From SG8-30 sp963710135 (GTDB lineage: Bacteria > Pseudomonadota > Gammaproteobacteria > Steroidobacterales > Steroidobacteraceae), in assembly GCA_963710135.1 (NCBI GenBank), contig CAVPYY010000006.1:1116001-1180000 (forward strand): a stretch of DNA of 64,000 bases, read 5' to 3'. The notes below the pieces were generated by a model. It worked only from the letters and a program-made list of their open reading frames with translations. It ran no database searches and was not told where the DNA came from. Made by a program: the position numbers and the translations under genes. Of the stretch, positions 61,915 to 64,000 are shown in pieces (the first letter of the stretch is position 1; each line of letters begins with the position of its first letter).

Positions 61915-63756
61915 TTGCAGAAGGTTCCCGGATTCGCCCGCGCGGCCCTGGTCGCCGGCTCCTGTTCGCTGCTGCTGGCCGGCTGCGGTCGCGAGAGTGC
62001 CGGCGGCGCTGAGACGGCTGCACCCGCCGAGCCCGCGGGAATAAAGGTCTACAAGCACTCGCTCGACGAATCCCCGTCCAGCCTCGATCCCGTGCAGGCG
62101 GCCAACGTCTACGCCAATCACGTCGTCATCAACGCCTACGACACCCTGTTTTCCTACAAGTACCTCGCCCGTCCGTACGAGCTGAAACCCAATCTGGCCA
62201 ACGGCTGGCCGGAAATCTCCGACGACAATATGGAGTACACCATCCGGATCAAGCCCGGGGTGTACTTCGTCGACGATCCCGCCTTTCCGGGCGGCATCGG
62301 ACGCGAGCTGGTGGCCGACGACATCGTCTACTCGCTCAAGCGGCACTTCGACCCCACCACCCGCGCGCAGGGCGCCTGGCTCTGGCAGGGTCGCATCGCG
62401 GGGCTCGATGAGTGGAAGGAGCAGGGCTCCGACTACTCCCGCGAGGTCGAGGGCCTGCGCGCGCTGGACCGGTACACACTGTTCATACGGCTCACGCAGC
62501 CGTATCCACAGCTACTCGACACCCTCGCGCAGGGTTACTCCTCCATCGTGCCCCGCGAGGCGGTGGAGCACTACGGACGCGAATTCGCGGTCCGCCCGGT
62601 CGGTTCCGGACCGTTCCGCGTCGTCTACTACGACACCTCGCGCATCACCATGGAGCGCAACCCCAAGTTCCGCAAGGAGCCGGTGGATCTCGAAGCCGAG
62701 GGCTACGATCCCGCGACGCAGGGCAGCTTTGGACTGGAACGCATACAGGGCCGCTCCCCGCCGTTCGTCGACCGGCTGGACATCTATTTCATCGGCGAGA
62801 CGTCGGCACGCTGGAGCTCGTTCAGCAAGGGCGACGAGGTCCAGTACACCACGGTGCCGAACGAGCAGTTCGACCGGGTGCTGGCGTCGCGCCATCCGGT
62901 GAGCCTCAAGCCGGAGTACGCCGAACGCTACTACTCGTTTGCCGGCGTGGAGGCGGGATTCATCTTCCAGACCTTCAACATGGCCTTCCCGGAGTTCGGC
63001 TACAACCAGGACCCGGAACGGGAGCGCCGCAACAAGGCGTTGCGCTGCGCCATCCTCAAGTCCTTCGACTGGGAGGCGCGCAACGAGAGTTTCTACGGCG
63101 GCATCGGTGCAGTGTTCCCGGGAATCATCACGCCCACGGTCCCCGAGTTCGACCCGGACCTGTCGCGCGACAGCGTCACGCGTGACGTCGAAGGCGCGAA
63201 GCGGCTGCTGGCCGAGAACGGCTGGAACGCGGACAACCTGCCGGTGATCACCTACGGCGGCACGGCGGGCGTGCTGAACCGGCTGATCTTCGAACAGTTC
63301 CGCGCCTGGCTGGCCCAGATCGGCTACCCGCCGGAGAAAGTGGTACTCAAGCAGTACGCCACCTTCGGCGACATCAGCAAGGCCTGGAAGCAGAGTGAGC
63401 TGCCCTGGGTCGCGAAGGGCTGGGGGCTCGACTATCCCGACGCCGAGAACACGCTGCAGCTCTTCTATGGCCCGAATGGTTCGCCCGGCTCGAACGACGC
63501 CAACTGGCGCAACGACGAGTTCGACGAGTTGTTTCGCCGCACCAAGGTGATGCTGCCCTCGCCGGAGCGCACCGAGCTGTACCGCCGCATGAACCAGCTG
63601 GTCATCGACGACTGCGTTGCGGCCACCGGCCTGTCGCGCACCCGCGTGCACCTGTGGCACCGCAACGTGATCGCCCTCCCCGACCGCGAGATCGTCGGCG
63701 GATTCTCCCTCAAGTACGTGGACGTGCTGCCCCGCGGCGAGCGCGCCGGGTCCTGA
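61915..63756 (+). CDS. Peptide/nickel-type ABC transporter substrate-binding lipoprotein
   Basis: A 613-residue solute-binding protein of family 5. The signal ends LLLAGCGRE (lipidation near residue 24). The early DESPSSLDPVQAANVYAN, the KPGVYFVDDPAF region and the ligand-cleft segments (FNMAFPEFGYNQDP, WGLDYPDAENTL) are typical of oligopeptide-binding proteins. The start is a TTG at 61915 close after GGAGGAG; no in-frame ATG gives the signal peptide. The permease gene follows 2 bp later. The substrate, probably peptides, is inferred. Confidence 0.85.
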   Translation: MQKVPGFARAALVAGSCSLLLAGCGRESAGGAETAAPAEPAGIKVYKHSLDESPSSLDPVQAANVYANHVVINAYDTLFSYKYLARPYELKPNLANGWPEISDDNMEYTIRIKPGVYFVDDPAFPGGIGRELVADDIVYSLKRHFDPTTRAQGAWLWQGRIAGLDEWKEQGSDYSREVEGLRALDRYTLFIRLTQPYPQLLDTLAQGYSSIVPREAVEHYGREFAVRPVGSGPFRVVYYDTSRITMERNPKFRKEPVDLEAEGYDPATQGSFGLERIQGRSPPFVDRLDIYFIGETSARWSSFSKGDEVQYTTVPNEQFDRVLASRHPVSLKPEYAERYYSFAGVEAGFIFQTFNMAFPEFGYNQDPERERRNKALRCAILKSFDWEARNESFYGGIGAVFPGIITPTVPEFDPDLSRDSVTRDVEGAKRLLAENGWNADNLPVITYGGTAGVLNRLIFEQFRAWLAQIGYPPEKVVLKQYATFGDISKAWKQSELPWVAKGWGLDYPDAENTLQLFYGPNGSPGSNDANWRNDEFDELFRRTKVMLPSPERTELYRRMNQLVIDDCVAATGLSRTRVHLWHRNVIALPDREIVGGFSLKYVDVLPRGERAGS

Positions 63757-63758
63757 TC

Positions 63759-64000
63759 ATGGAAATGCTGCAGTACACCCTTCGCAAGCTCGCCGCCGGC
63801 ATTCCGCTGATGCTCGGCGTGACCTTCATCAGCTTCCTGCTGATGGTCTACTTCGGGCCTGACCAGACCTACCAGCTGCTCGGCAAGAACCCGACGCCGG
63901 AGCAGATCGCCGAAGTGCGTCACCAGCTCGGCTATGACCAGCCGTTCGTCAAGCGCTACGCGGACTATCTGCGTGAACTCGCAACGCTCGATTTTGGATT
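63759..64000 (+). CDS. Peptide ABC transporter permease (DppB/OppB-like), 3' end outside window
   Basis: Eighty codons are visible. MEMLQYTLRKLAAGIPLMLG starts the first membrane helix, and PTPEQIAEVRHQLGYDQPF is the conserved periplasmic segment that follows it in DppB/OppB permeases. It is 2 bp after the binding-protein gene, and the rest of the operon (second permease, ATPases) should continue beyond the window. Confidence 0.85.
   Translation, partial: MEMLQYTLRKLAAGIPLMLGVTFISFLLMVYFGPDQTYQLLGKNPTPEQIAEVRHQLGYDQPFVKRYADYLRELATLDFG

Overview
The window is GC-rich (roughly two thirds G+C by eye), densely packed chromosomal DNA from a bacterium, most likely a gammaproteobacterium. The homologues recognised are typical of that class (YbjD, YbiT, YbjQ, Kbp, HemG, AhpCF, RarD, OmpW). 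The single tRNA carries an encoded CCA end, promoters look like sigma-70, and start sites have good Shine-Dalgarno sequences. I see no insertion sequence, prophage, integrase or CRISPR array. This is core-like sequence with some metabolically distinctive operons.

Layout. 1-4.5 kb: beta-CASP metallo-hydrolase (cut by the window edge), ybjD and folE on the minus strand, and a small MESH1/SpoT-type HD hydrolase diverging from folE. 4.6-8.9 kb: a secreted Arg/Asp-repeat protein, an OmpR-class two-component system and a DUF5666-type lipoprotein, linked by two copies of a CTTnAG-N5-CTTnAG box. 8.9-14.1 kb: deoC-deoA-deoB-deoD plus a TGS-domain GTPase, a tight nucleoside-salvage operon (cdd lies apart at 20.9 kb). 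14.3-19.4 kb: acyl-CoA ligase, a wax ester synthase/DGAT-type acyltransferase and two alpha/beta hydrolases, a lipid module whose last three genes are full of frameshifts. 19.5-30.6 kb: APC permease, host-attachment protein, metal-dependent hydrolase, dps with a structured leader, hydrolases, alkB, a Tat amidase, and ahpC-ahpF behind an OxyR-like site. 31-38.2 kb: rsgA, tRNA-Gly(CCC), ybiT, alkyl sulfatase, hemG, ybjQ and a lipoprotein.

38.2-56.2 kb is the metabolic core. An xfp-tal-ackA operon (phosphoketolase, transaldolase, acetate kinase) would turn sugar phosphates into acetyl phosphate, acetate and ATP. An OmpW-type porin and pyruvate phosphate dikinase follow. Diverging from ppdK is a nine-gene unit with almost no spacing: pyruvate:ferredoxin oxidoreductase gamma-alpha-beta, a flavoprotein with a fused ferredoxin, then hoxFUYH and the protease hoxW. 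That gives an NAD-linked group 3d-type [NiFe]-hydrogenase co-transcribed with PFOR. I infer an anaerobic or micro-oxic programme joining pyruvate, NAD(P)H and H2.

56-64 kb: rarD, a short-chain dehydrogenase, a CsgG-like protein, ppk2, a small secreted protein preceded by 11-bp-phased repeats, kbp, and the start of a peptide ABC transporter operon that runs off the end.

About 26 frameshifts lie in only seven genes, nearly all in three short tracts (16.7-18.9, 28.7-30.2 and 41.2-42.1 kb). Family residues continue on both sides of each break, so assembly or sequencing error is more likely than real gene decay.
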